NCBI RefSeq assembly: GCF_014205295.1
Contig: NZ_JACHNF010000001.1
Coordinates: 6,634,001-6,698,000, forward strand
Length of the DNA: 64,000 bases
From: Kribbella solani
Lineage (GTDB): Bacteria; Actinomycetota; Actinomycetes; Propionibacteriales; Kribbellaceae
Reading direction: 5' to 3'
The notes under the pieces are model-generated. The model was not told the origin of the DNA. It worked only from the letters and a program-made list of their open reading frames with translations, and did not search any database. The position numbers and the translations under genes were made by a program. The stretch's first letter is position 1, and every line of letters begins with the position of its first letter. Positions 16,856 to 24,102 of this stretch are shown piece by piece.

Positions 16856-17942
16856 GTTCCTCGGTATCGCCGGCACCAACCCGGCCAGTGAGGTGACGCC
16901 GCGGCCCGGCGGCCCGCTGGACCTGGAGTACACCTCGAAACTCGCCCGCGCCCACGAGGACAACGGGTGGGACCGGATCCTGTTCGCGTACCACTCGGGC
17001 GCACCCGATCCGGCGCAGGTCGCGGCGTACGTCGCCGGGCGTACGGAACACATCAACCTGGTCGTGGCACACCGGCCGAACGTCGCGTACCCGACCCTGA
17101 CCGCGAAGACCTTCGCGACGCTCGATCACCTCAGCGGCGGCCGGTTCGAGGTACACGTGATCACCGGCGGCTCGACCGCGGACCAGGCGGCGGAGGGTGA
17201 TTTCCTCGCGAAGGACGACCGGTACGGGCGTACGCGGGAGTTCATCCAGATCCTCAAGCAGGCCTGGACGTCCGATCAGCGGTTCGACTTCGACGGTACG
17301 CACTACCGGTTCGAGCAGTTCCTGGCCGACATCAAACCGGTGCGGCAGCCGCGGCCGCGGATCTCGTTCGGCGGGTCGTCCGCGGCGGCGTACGCGGTCG
17401 GTGCGGCCGAGGCGGACATCTTCGCGCTCTGGGGTGAGCCACTGGCCGGGACGCGGGAGCAGCTCGCGACCATCGACGCGGAGGCGGCGCGGGCCGGGCG
17501 GACGGACCGGCCGGTGATCCAGATCGCGTTCCGGCCGATCATCGCGCCGACCGAGGAGCTCGCCTGGGCGAAGGCGGAGAACATTCTCGGCCGGATCAAG
17601 ACGGTGCAGGCAGGCGGTACGCCGGTCACCCGGCTCCGGTCGGCGACGCCGGAGAACGCCGGATCGCAGCGGCTGCTCAAGGCGGTCGCCGCCGGTGAGC
17701 GGCACGACCGCGCCCTCTGGACCGCGCCGACCGGGCTGACCGGTGGGGGTGGAAACTCGACGGCGCTGGTCGGGACACCGGACACGGTCGCGGCCGCTTT
17801 GCTCGATTACTACGACCTCGGCGTGCGGATCTTCTCCGCACGTGGGTACGACATCTACGACGACGCGATCGACTTCGGCCGGTATGTCATCCCACTGGTC
17901 CGCTCCGAGGTCGCGCACCGCGAACAGAGGAAGGCGTCATGA
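16845..17942 (+). CDS. LLM flavin monooxygenase, SsuD (alkanesulfonate monooxygenase) type
   Basis: Predicted 365-residue FMNH2-dependent monooxygenase. It keeps features of SsuD-like enzymes: AHEDNGWDRILFAYHSGAPDP (about 37-57), INLVVAHRPNVAYPTLTAKTFATLDHLSGGRFEVHVITGG (about 71-110), DDRYGRTREFIQIL and ISFGGSSAAAYAVG. SsuD itself oxidises alkanesulfonates to aldehyde and sulfite. GGAAGGAAG precedes ATG 16845, and the frame overlaps the preceding gene. Being one of three LLM enzymes in one operon, it may release sulfite from an oxidised product of the others, which is an inference. Confidence 0.88.
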   Translation: MPVEFLGIAGTNPASEVTPRPGGPLDLEYTSKLARAHEDNGWDRILFAYHSGAPDPAQVAAYVAGRTEHINLVVAHRPNVAYPTLTAKTFATLDHLSGGRFEVHVITGGSTADQAAEGDFLAKDDRYGRTREFIQILKQAWTSDQRFDFDGTHYRFEQFLADIKPVRQPRPRISFGGSSAAAYAVGAAEADIFALWGEPLAGTREQLATIDAEAARAGRTDRPVIQIAFRPIIAPTEELAWAKAENILGRIKTVQAGGTPVTRLRSATPENAGSQRLLKAVAAGERHDRALWTAPTGLTGGGGNSTALVGTPDTVAAALLDYYDLGVRIFSARGYDIYDDAIDFGRYVIPLVRSEVAHREQRKAS

Positions 17943-18412
17943 CCGTAGTTTCCGATCTGGAGCAGGACTGGCATACCTGGCATGCGGCCCGCGAACGCGA
18001 CCTGGACACCGACTACGGCTGGCTGTCCATCGTCGCCTTCGACTGGCTGTCGTCCGCACCGACAGGGCTGCAGGGCCTGCCGGGGCAGTGGTGGGCCGAT
18101 GAACGCGCGCACGTGTCGGCGTCCGGTGAGCTGACGCTGGGCGGTGAGGATCGGGCGTACGAGCTGGTGGCTACCGCCGCGGGGGACAGTCGGCTCAACC
18201 TGTCCTTCCACGACCGGACGAACGGTGCCGAGACAGCTCCGTGGCGCACCGTGACGACCGGTCCGGTCGCGCGGGACGGCTCGGTGTCGATCGACTTCAA
18301 CCGGGCGATCAACCTCCCGTTCGCGTTCACGGCGTACGGCACGTGCCCGGCGCCCGTACCCGGCAACCGGATCGACCTACCGGTGACGGCCGGAGAGAAG
18401 AAGGTGCGCTGA
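17939..18412 (+). CDS. DUF1684 domain protein
   Basis: Predicted 157-residue cytoplasmic protein of the DUF1684 family, no known function. Typical features are the N-terminal WHAARERDLDTDYGWLSIVAFDWL and the C-terminal FNRAINLPFAFTAYGTCPAPVPGNRIDLPVTAGEKK. The family consensus tail is usually longer and ends soon after this GEK motif, so the gene looks nearly complete. It overlaps the SsuD-like gene by 4 bp and ends the sulfur operon 18 bp before the convergent DUF899 gene. Confidence 0.85.
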   Translation: MTVVSDLEQDWHTWHAARERDLDTDYGWLSIVAFDWLSSAPTGLQGLPGQWWADERAHVSASGELTLGGEDRAYELVATAAGDSRLNLSFHDRTNGAETAPWRTVTTGPVARDGSVSIDFNRAINLPFAFTAYGTCPAPVPGNRIDLPVTAGEKKVR

Positions 18413-18430
18413 GAGCTTCGTCACAGCGAG

Positions 18431-19063
18431 TCAGCCGTAGGTCGGCGCCTGCGGCCAGCCGGCGGGGGAGTCCTCCCAGTCCTCCTGGCGGCCGTACGGC
18501 GCCAGGTCGAGGATGTTGTTCACGAACAGCAGCCGGTCGACGCCGCGCTGGCCGGTCGAGTACGTCCGGTACACGGCGTCGCCGTCGCGGAAGAACAGGC
18601 TGAGCAGGAACCCGCCGTCGGCGCCACAGTCGGCGGCGAACGTCGTACCGGCCGAGGACGCGAACGGGATGCCGTCCCAGCCCTGCTCCTTCCAGTAGCC
18701 GGCCATCTGGTCGAGCGGCATGTCGGACACGGTCGCCCAGGCCACGCCGTTGTGTGCCAGCCCGGCCAGATCGGTTACCTGCTTGGTGAAGTGGGTGCAG
18801 CCGGGACAGAAGTTGCCCGGGCCGTTGTTCATGAACTGGTACAGCGCGAGCTGCTGCTGATCGCCGAAGAGGTCACGGAGCGTGACCGGTCCGCCCGGTG
18901 CGGAGAAGGTGTACTCGTCGAACCGCACCATCGGCAGCCGCCGGCGCCGGGCCGCGATCCGGTCCTGGACGCGGGTCGCCTCCTTCTCCGCGACCAGCAG
19001 CTCGGCCCGCGCCTGCTCCCACTCCTCGGCCGTTACCACCGAGGGCATGACTGTCTCGGACAT
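18431..19063 (-). CDS. DUF899 thioredoxin-like protein
   Basis: Predicted 210-residue member of the DUF899 family of thioredoxin-fold proteins. The fold is visible from LPMVRFDEYTFSAPGGPVTLRDLFG (about 45) through the redox-like motif NFCPGCTHF (about 90), then a central region ending LFFRDGDAVYRTYSTGQRGVDRL. ATG 19063 follows AGAGGAACC, and upstream codons in the frame lack similarity. Function is not established; roles in oxidoreduction or as an AhpC-like protein have been suggested only by fold. Confidence 0.88.
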   Translation of the reverse strand: MSETVMPSVVTAEEWEQARAELLVAEKEATRVQDRIAARRRRLPMVRFDEYTFSAPGGPVTLRDLFGDQQQLALYQFMNNGPGNFCPGCTHFTKQVTDLAGLAHNGVAWATVSDMPLDQMAGYWKEQGWDGIPFASSAGTTFAADCGADGGFLLSLFFRDGDAVYRTYSTGQRGVDRLLFVNNILDLAPYGRQEDWEDSPAGWPQAPTYG

Positions 19064-19252
19064 CTCTGGTTCCTCTCGTTGGTCTTGCCCTGATGACGAA
19101 GCCGTCGCGCGGTTCTCGACAGGGGGCCGAAAATTGGTCAAGAGCACTCCGCGGAACCGGTATGCTTTCCGGGACGGACCGAGGGCCTGCAAGGCGCTCC
19201 AGACCCGATTTCACATCGGGCCCGGAGACCGTGTAATCTCTCTCCTCGGCCC

Positions 19253-19325
19253 GCCCCTTTAGCTCAGTCGGCAGAGCGTCTCCATGGTAAGGAGAAGGTC
19301 TACGGTTCGATTCCGTAAAGGGGCT
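19253..19325 (+). tRNA. tRNA-Thr (anticodon GGT)
   Basis: A full cloverleaf folds: acceptor GCCCCTT/AAGGGGC, D arm GCTC...GAGC, anticodon arm TCTCC-ATGGTAA-GGAGA with anticodon GGT, and T arm TACGG-TTCGATT-CCGTA. Discriminator T at 19325; CCA is not encoded. It reads ACC/ACU threonine codons. It lies 45 bp before tRNA-Met and upstream of rpmG, a block common in actinobacteria. Confidence 0.95.
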
Positions 19326-19370
19326 CGGAGAACGGCATCCCACCTTCGGGTGGGATCGCTCATCTCACCC

Positions 19371-19444
19371 GGCGGGGTAGCTCAGGTGGTTAGAGCACAC
19401 GGCTCATAATCGTGGTGTCGCGGGTTCGACTCCCGCCCCCGCTA
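19371..19444 (+). tRNA. tRNA-Met (anticodon CAT)
   Basis: Cloverleaf: acceptor GGCGGGG/CCCCGCT, D arm GCTC...GAGC, anticodon arm CACGG-CTCATAA-TCGTG with anticodon CAT, T arm GCGGG-TTCGACT-CCCGC, discriminator A, CCA not encoded. It has a base pair at 1-72 and lacks the GGG/CCC anticodon stem of initiator tRNA, so it is elongator Met; an Ile2 (lysidine) tRNA is less likely in this context. Confidence 0.93.
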
Positions 19445-19507
19445 CCGACTCAGTATTTCGAGAGTGCGATCACCCAAGTTGCGTACTCATGACCCGAAGA
19501 GGTAGCA

Positions 19508-19675
19508 GTGGCCAAGTCGACCGACATTCGCCCGAAGATCACGCTGGCATGCACGGTGTGCAAGGAGCGGAACTACATCACCAAGAAGAACCGGCGCAAC
19601 GACCCGGACCGTCTTGAGCTGAAGAAGTACTGCCACCGCTGCAACGACCACACGGAGCACCGCGAAACCCGCTGA
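19508..19675 (+). CDS. rpmG: 50S ribosomal protein bL33
   Basis: A 55-residue ribosomal protein, too small for many gene finders. It begins at GTG 19508 (AGAGGT upstream) with MAKSTDIRPKITLACTVCKE and ends HTEHRETR. Two CxxC pairs (CTVC and CHRC) make this the zinc-binding C+ form of L33, which can be replaced by a zinc-free paralogue during zinc limitation. It follows two tRNA genes and is closed by the hairpin at 19690-19726. Start and identity are certain from the sequence. Confidence 0.97.
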   Translation: MAKSTDIRPKITLACTVCKERNYITKKNRRNDPDRLELKKYCHRCNDHTEHRETR

Positions 19676-19689
19676 TTTTTCAGTACTCC

Positions 19690-19726
19690 CACGAAGCCGC
19701 TTCGGACCATCCGAGGCGGCTTCGTG
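19690..19726 (+). terminator. Terminator after rpmG
   Basis: CACGAAGCCGC (19690-19700) pairs perfectly with GCGGCTTCGTG (19716-19726); TCGG and CCGA inside the loop can extend the stem with one mismatch. It starts 14 bp after the rpmG stop and is followed by a weak T-containing stretch. The convergent FhuF-like gene ends just beyond at 19748, so it may serve both directions. Confidence 0.8.
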
Positions 19727-19747
19727 CTGTTAGGAAAGAGTTGGGAT

Positions 19748-20494
19748 TCAAGTAGTGAGGATGGGGCGGCCGGCTTCGTAGGCGGCTTGGCGGGTGGGGC
19801 GGGGGGTCAGGCAGCAGGAGCCACAGAGGGTGTTCTTGCCGGTTTCGCTTGTGTAGTACAGGCAGCAGGTGTTGCGCAGGTACACCAACTTGCCGGCCGC
19901 CACCTCCACATCACCGAGCCGCGCCAGCCCGCCGGGCGCCTTCGCAACGAACGACCGCCACCGCTCCAGCAAGAACCCCGGATCCACCGTGACCTTCTCC
20001 CGGGTCGCGGCACAGAACCCCATCGCGCACCCGGCCGCCACCCCGCCGTACACCTGCCGCAGTCCGGCCCGCGTCCGCCGATGCAACTCCTCGGACAACG
20101 GAAGCAGATGCTGCCGAAGCACCACGTCGTACAGCGTCTCCAACCCACCCGGCAAGAACTCGGCGGAGCGTACGGCGACCGCCGCGATCCCATGCCCTTC
20201 CTGCGGCCGGACCCACAGGTTGCGCGGCCGGATGTCGAGTACGCGACCCTCCAGCGCCCACAGCAGCAGCGCCGTCGCCGGCGCGCGACCGGCGTAGAAC
20301 GACATCAGGCTGAGCGCGTTCGCATGCGCCGATCGGTGCCCGCTCGCCTCGTCGTCACGCTTGAGCAACTCGGTCAGCTCCGGGCCACCCGGCTCCAGGA
20401 TGTGGTCCACCCGCAACCACTCCGAACCCGCCGGCTCCCCGATCTCCACCCGATACCGAGCCGCGTACTCCGCCAGCGCCGCCACTGCCGTCAC
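19748..20494 (-). CDS. FhuF-like (2Fe-2S) iron reductase
   Basis: Predicted 248-residue protein of the FhuF/siderophore-iron reductase family, which reduces ferric siderophores in the cytoplasm. The C-terminal iron-sulfur motif is complete: NTCCLYYTSETGKNTLCGSCC, i.e. CC-x10-C-x2-C. The N-terminal ~150 residues match the IucA/FhuF-like helical region (HANALSLMSFYAGRAPATALLLWALEGRVLD). I chose GTG 20494 because GGAAGG lies 6 nt upstream; the in-frame TTG at 20500 directly abuts that ribosome site. No siderophore genes are nearby. Confidence 0.85.
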   Translation of the reverse strand: MTAVAALAEYAARYRVEIGEPAGSEWLRVDHILEPGGPELTELLKRDDEASGHRSAHANALSLMSFYAGRAPATALLLWALEGRVLDIRPRNLWVRPQEGHGIAAVAVRSAEFLPGGLETLYDVVLRQHLLPLSEELHRRTRAGLRQVYGGVAAGCAMGFCAATREKVTVDPGFLLERWRSFVAKAPGGLARLGDVEVAAGKLVYLRNTCCLYYTSETGKNTLCGSCCLTPRPTRQAAYEAGRPILTT

Positions 20495-20565
20495 GATCAA
20501 CCTTCCATCCCAGAACCGTGGGCGGCGGACACCCGGGTCATAGTGTGCCAGTAAGGTTTGCGGAT

Positions 20566-20988
20566 ATGACGATCGACGCCACGATGGTCGGCCGGGAGTA
20601 CGCGGCCGCCGGGTCCTACCAGGTCGGCCGGGAGAAGATCCGGGAGTTCGCCGACGCGATCGGTGACGGTAACCCGGCGTACCGGGGTGATGACGCGATC
20701 GCGCCGCCCACCTTCGCGTTCGTGATCGGCAGCCGCGCGCTGGAGCAGCTGCTGAACGACGCGGAGCTCGGGCTCCGGCTGGACCGGATCGTGCACGGCG
20801 CGCAGAAGTTCGCGTACACCCGTCCGATCAAGGCCGGTGACGAGATCGCCGCGACCGCCACCATCACCACCGTACGCAAGGCCGGTCCGGTCGAGGTGAT
20901 CATGTACGAGACCACGCTGACCACCGTCGCCGGCGAGCCGATCGCCACCGCGACGTCGACCCTCTCGCACAACCGGGCGGACGCATGA
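20566..20988 (+). CDS. MaoC-like dehydratase N-terminal domain protein (HadA/HadC type)
   Basis: Predicted 140-residue hot-dog fold protein of the FAS1_DH/MaoC_dehydrat_N family. Features: YQVGREKIREFADAIGDGNPAYR (about 16-39) and IVHGAQKFAYTRPIKAGDEIAATATI. In mycobacteria such a subunit pairs with a catalytic MaoC partner to form a (3R)-hydroxyacyl-ACP dehydratase; the partner here is the next gene, overlapping by 4 bp. The -10-like TAAGGT lies 8-9 nt before ATG 20566, suggesting a leaderless message. In many actinobacteria this pair sits between rpmG and murB. Confidence 0.88.
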   Translation: MTIDATMVGREYAAAGSYQVGREKIREFADAIGDGNPAYRGDDAIAPPTFAFVIGSRALEQLLNDAELGLRLDRIVHGAQKFAYTRPIKAGDEIAATATITTVRKAGPVEVIMYETTLTTVAGEPIATATSTLSHNRADA

Positions 20989-21386
20989 TCGAGGCAGGTT
21001 TTGAGCTGTCGCCGCTGACTGTCACCTTCCGTCGTGAGGACCTGGTCCGGTACGCGGGGGCGAGCGGTGATTTCAACCCGATCCACTGGAGCGACCGGAT
21101 GGCCGAGGCGCTCGGTCTGCCCGGTGTGATCGTGCACGGGATGTTCACGATGGCCTCGGCGGTCCGGGTCGTGACGGACTGGATCGACGACCCGGCGGAC
21201 CTGGTCGAGTACGGCGTCCGGTTCACGAAGCCGGTGGTCGTACCGGATGACGACAAGGGCGCGAGCGTGACGTTCTCGGCGAAGGTGGAAAAGGTCACCG
21301 ACGGGTTGGCCGAGATCGACATCACGGCGGTCGCGGGCGAGGAGAAGGTCCTCGGCCGGGCCCGGGCGGTCGTGCGCGTCCGGTGA
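20985..21386 (+). CDS. MaoC family dehydratase (HadB type)
   Basis: Predicted 133-residue catalytic hot-dog subunit. The hydratase-2 motif is present as RYAGASGDFNPIHW (about 22-35), with the catalytic Asp and His, followed by GVIVHGMFTMASAVRVVTDW. It is presumed to form a heterodimeric dehydratase with the preceding gene product, acting on 3-hydroxyacyl thioesters of fatty acid or related chain elongation. It overlaps the next gene, murB, by 4 bp (GTGA), so the three are one transcript. Confidence 0.9.
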   Translation: MIEAGFELSPLTVTFRREDLVRYAGASGDFNPIHWSDRMAEALGLPGVIVHGMFTMASAVRVVTDWIDDPADLVEYGVRFTKPVVVPDDDKGASVTFSAKVEKVTDGLAEIDITAVAGEEKVLGRARAVVRVR

Positions 21387-22408
21387 AAACTCAGGTGCCG
21401 CTGGCCGGGTACACCACCCTGCGGGTGGGTGGGCCGGCCGACAAGTTCGTCGAGGTCGAGACCGAGCCGGAGCTGATCGCCGCGGTCCGGGACGCCGACG
21501 CCGCCGGTGAGCCGGTGCTGGTGCTCTCGGGGGGCAGCAACCTGGTGATCGGGGACGACGGGTTCCGCGGGACGGTGGTGAAGGTCGCGACGTCCGGCAT
21601 CCGGGTGGACGCGGACGCCTGCTCCGGCGCGACCGTGCACGTCGCGGCCGGCGAGGACTGGGACACCGTGGTCCAGCGCGCGATCGCCGAGGAGTGGAGC
21701 GGACTCGAGTCGATGTCCGGCATCCCCGGGCTGGCCGGGTCGACCCCGGTGCAGAACGTCGGCGCGTACGGGCACGAGGTCGCCGGGACGATCGCGTCGG
21801 TCCGCGTCTGGGACCGGACCGAGAACGCGATCCGGACGATCTTCGCGGCCGAGTGCGGCTTCTCGTACCGGAACTCGCGCTTCAAGGCGGATCCGGATCG
21901 GTACGTCGTCCTCGAAGTCGCATTCCATCTTCGGCTAGGCGATCTGTCCGCACCGGTCGAGTACGCCGAGCTGGCCCGCGTACTGGATGTCGAACCCGGG
22001 TCGCGCGCCCCGATGACCGAGGTCCGCGAGGCAGTCCTGGGCCTGCGCCGCGGCAAGGGCATGGTCCTGGACCCCGCCGACCACGACACCTGGAGCGCCG
22101 GCTCCTTCTTCACCAACCCCATCCTCGACACCCCCGCCGAGGTCCCCGCCGGCGCCCCCCAATGGCCGCTACCCGACGGCCGAGTCAAAACCAGCGCCGC
22201 CTGGCTGATCGAACATGCTGGCGTCTCCAAGGGCTTCACCATCGGTGCCGCCGCCGTCTCCACCAAACACACCCTGGCCCTCACCAACCGAGGCCAAGCC
22301 ACCACCAAAGAACTCCTCACCCTGGCCACCCACGTCCGCTCCCAGGTCCACCAGGCCTTCAACATCACCCTCGTCAACGAACCAGTCCTGGTGAACTGCA
22401 CCCTCTAA
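21383..22408 (+). CDS. murB: UDP-N-acetylmuramate dehydrogenase
   Basis: Predicted 341-residue FAD enzyme that reduces UDP-GlcNAc-enolpyruvate to UDP-MurNAc, the second committed step of peptidoglycan synthesis. Motifs: N-terminal YTTLRVGGPADKFVEV, FAD site VLSGGSNLVIGDDGFRG (about 46-62), SGIPGLAGSTPVQNVGAYGHEV (about 113-134) with the Tyr/Arg pair SYRNSRFK, catalytic Ser in AGSFFTNPI and the C-terminal Glu in LVNEPVLV. GTG 21383 overlaps the stop of the MaoC gene. The stop codon TAA is the first three bases of the palindromic element 22406-22495. Confidence 0.97.
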   Translation: MKTQVPLAGYTTLRVGGPADKFVEVETEPELIAAVRDADAAGEPVLVLSGGSNLVIGDDGFRGTVVKVATSGIRVDADACSGATVHVAAGEDWDTVVQRAIAEEWSGLESMSGIPGLAGSTPVQNVGAYGHEVAGTIASVRVWDRTENAIRTIFAAECGFSYRNSRFKADPDRYVVLEVAFHLRLGDLSAPVEYAELARVLDVEPGSRAPMTEVREAVLGLRRGKGMVLDPADHDTWSAGSFFTNPILDTPAEVPAGAPQWPLPDGRVKTSAAWLIEHAGVSKGFTIGAAAVSTKHTLALTNRGQATTKELLTLATHVRSQVHQAFNITLVNEPVLVNCTL

Positions 22409-22495
22409 CGACAGGAGGTAGTGCGCGCCGGCCTGACCTCGAGCGGCCGGCTGAGCGCACAATCCGATAGCCAAAGGAACTACCTCTTGTCCTTA
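22406..22495. repeat. Palindromic element, copy 1 (90 bp)
   Basis: The left end TAACGACAGGAGGTAGT (22406-22422) and right end ACTACCTCTTGTCCTTA (22479-22495) are inverted repeats with two mismatches. The interior (GAGCGCACAATCCGATAGCCA) is similar to copy 2 at 23400-23487. Its first three bases are the murB stop codon. It could act as a terminator hairpin or a small mobile/REP-like element. Confidence 0.8.
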
Positions 22496-22550
22496 CAGCA
22501 CCTGTGGATAACTTCGGCCGCGTATCCAGCCAACCCTGCAAGATCTGGGG

Positions 22551-23402
22551 ATGATTGATGTGGCCGAGGTTTTGGCTCGGCTTGGGGGTTGTGCGACATC
22601 CGTTGAGCTGCTCCGGGTGGTCTCGCCCGGGGCCTTGAAGGTGGCGGTGCGGCGAGGTGAGGTTGAGCGGCTCGCCCGAGGTGTCTACGGGCTGCCGAGT
22701 CTGGGGCCTGACCGGCTGGCCGCGATTGCTTATGACGGCGTCGTTTCGTACACGAGCGCGGCGGTTGCCTGGGGGCTGCCATTGCTTGTGCGGCCGGAGA
22801 AACCTCATGTCACGGTCCCGGCGCAGCGCAGGCCCCGGCCGGGCCGGCCGGTGGAGTTGCATTGGGCGGCAGTTTCGCCGGCGGAGCGGGGTGTTCGACT
22901 GACGTGCATCCTGCGAACAGTGCTTGATTGCGCCCGCCTGCTGCCCTTCGGCGAGGCGCTGGCGGTCGCCGACGCGGCACTGGTCACCGGCGAGCTGGTG
23001 AAGGAGGAACTGCAAGCAGCTGCGAACGCGATGCGTGGCCCGGGGCGCCCGAACGCGATTCGCATCGCGGCTGAGGCCAGCCGGAGATCGGAGAGCTTTC
23101 TGGAGTCGATGTTGCGGAGTCTGCTGGTCAGCGCCGGGGTCGACGGCTTCGAGCCGCAGGTCGTCGTAGCCGCCGGTGGTATCCGCGTTCGCGTCGATCT
23201 CGGTCATCGGACGGCCCGGATCGCGCTGGAGGCCGAAGGGTACGAGTTCCACGGCTCGGCCCGGAAGTTCGCCGCCGACTGTCGGCGGTACGACGATCTG
23301 GTCGCGGCCGGCTGGCTGGTGCTCCGCCTCACCTACCAGCAGGTCATCGGGGACCCAGCTTGGGTGGTCGAGACTGTTCGGGCGACGCTCGCGACCCGCT
23401 AA
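22551..23402 (+). CDS. DUF559 (Vsr-like) nuclease-fold protein with AbiEi-like N-terminal domain
   Basis: Predicted 283-residue protein. The N-terminal ~90 residues (LARLGGCATSVELLRVV, RGEVERLARGVYGLPSL, SYTSAAVAWGLPLL) resemble the AbiEi/transcriptional-regulator-like winged helix found in DUF559 proteins. The C-terminal part has RVDLGHRTARIALEAEGYEFHG, the modified PD-(D/E)xK core of the DUF559/Vsr nuclease superfamily, ending VLRLTYQQVIGDPAWVVETVRATL. Such genes are abundant orphans in actinobacteria with unknown role. It is bounded on both sides by the related palindromic elements, and its own stop codon forms the first bases of copy 2. CAAGAT 6 nt before ATG 22551 suggests a leaderless start. 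Confidence 0.8.
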   Translation: MIDVAEVLARLGGCATSVELLRVVSPGALKVAVRRGEVERLARGVYGLPSLGPDRLAAIAYDGVVSYTSAAVAWGLPLLVRPEKPHVTVPAQRRPRPGRPVELHWAAVSPAERGVRLTCILRTVLDCARLLPFGEALAVADAALVTGELVKEELQAAANAMRGPGRPNAIRIAAEASRRSESFLESMLRSLLVSAGVDGFEPQVVVAAGGIRVRVDLGHRTARIALEAEGYEFHGSARKFAADCRRYDDLVAAGWLVLRLTYQQVIGDPAWVVETVRATLATR

Positions 23403-23487
23403 CGACAGGAGGTAGTCCTCCAGCCACACCGATCGCGGTGGCGGTTGAGCGCAGATCAGCCAGCAGGGGCACTACCTCCTGTCGTTA
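23400..23487. repeat. Palindromic element, copy 2 (88 bp)
   Basis: TAACGACAGGAGGTAGT (23400-23416) and ACTACCTCCTGTCGTTA (23471-23487) are perfect 17-bp inverted repeats. The interior GTTGAGCGCAGATCAGCCAGCA resembles that of copy 1. The left end supplies the stop codon of the DUF559 gene, exactly as copy 1 does for murB. The remnant of a broken oxidoreductase gene begins within a few bases of the right end. Confidence 0.85.
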
Positions 23488-23877
23488 GACCCCTTGAAAA
23501 TCTTTTGCACCACAGTTCCGTCCGAGGACCTTGGTTGGGACGCGGCGCCCTGGCTGCAACTCACCTGGGCCGAGCCGGTGACCTTGTCGGAGATCGTCGT
23601 CGTGCTGGACGCCGATGTGCAGGAGGATCTGATCAACCTGCACCACCACCGGAGCCCGTTCGAGGCGCTCCCCACTCTCCTTGCCGACTACACGCTCGAA
23701 ACGCGCACCGCCGGCACCGACTGGACGCCTGTCGCCGAGGTCAAGGACAACCACCACCGCGCGCAACGGCACGTTCTGCCCACGCCCATCGAGGCGACCG
23801 ACCTCCGGCTGACCGCGTTCCGGACGCACGGCAATTCCCGCGCCCACGTGGTCTCGATCCGCGCTTACAGATCCTGA
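23488..23877 (+). pseudogene. 3' remnant of an FAD-dependent oxidoreductase with C-terminal F5/8-like domain
   Basis: About 127 residues remain of a larger protein. The visible part (WLQLTWAEPVTLSEIVVVLDADV, DYTLETRT, VKDNHHRAQRHVLP, THGNSRAHVVSIRAYR) looks like the carbohydrate-binding-like beta sandwich that ends large FAD_oxidored (PF12831) proteins. No ribosome site precedes the in-frame TTG 23494 and the catalytic domain is missing, so I call it a 5'-truncated gene whose break lies at or next to palindromic element copy 2. A small intact protein is less likely. Confidence 0.65.
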
Positions 23878-23905
23878 AGTTTCTGTCAACGGCATCTCGG
23901 ACGGC

Positions 23906-23930
23906 CGCGGGACAGTCCCGCCGGGGTTCG
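23906..23930. repeat. Short inverted repeat after the gene remnant
   Basis: GCGGGAC and GTCCCGC face each other around a single A in the 225-bp stretch 23878-24102, which has no gene. It may be a weak terminator or operator; I see nothing else in that stretch except the operator-like repeats at 24067-24090. Confidence 0.3.
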
Positions 23931-24066
23931 CGCAGGTCAGTTTCGTGCGGCGCACCACGGCGCGCACCGGATCGGTGAAAGTCGCGCCATCGGGGCCGTT
24001 GGGCTGCCCTCGGACGGCTTGTCCAGTACCGGGCGTGACCGGTACCTTCCTCTGTGTTCCAGTGGA

Positions 24067-24090
24067 GCACGTGCAAATGCACGTGCATAT
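24067..24090. promoter_or_regulatory. Tandem 12-bp operator-like repeats with palindromic core
   Basis: GCACGTGCAAAT (24067-24078) is followed directly by GCACGTGCATAT (24079-24090). Each contains the palindrome GCACGTGC and the second lies in the 12-bp palindrome ATGCACGTGCAT (24077-24088). The ribosome site GGAGGGAG of the next gene follows immediately. A plausible operator for the XRE regulator encoded at 24429. Confidence 0.55.
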
Positions 24091-24102
24091 GGAGGGAGAA
24101 GC

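Noticed and set aside
22406..23487. Insertion sequence or composite transposon
   Set aside because: Inverted ends are present, but there is no transposase, no clear target-site duplication, and the only gene is DUF559; kept as a finding rather than called a mobile element.
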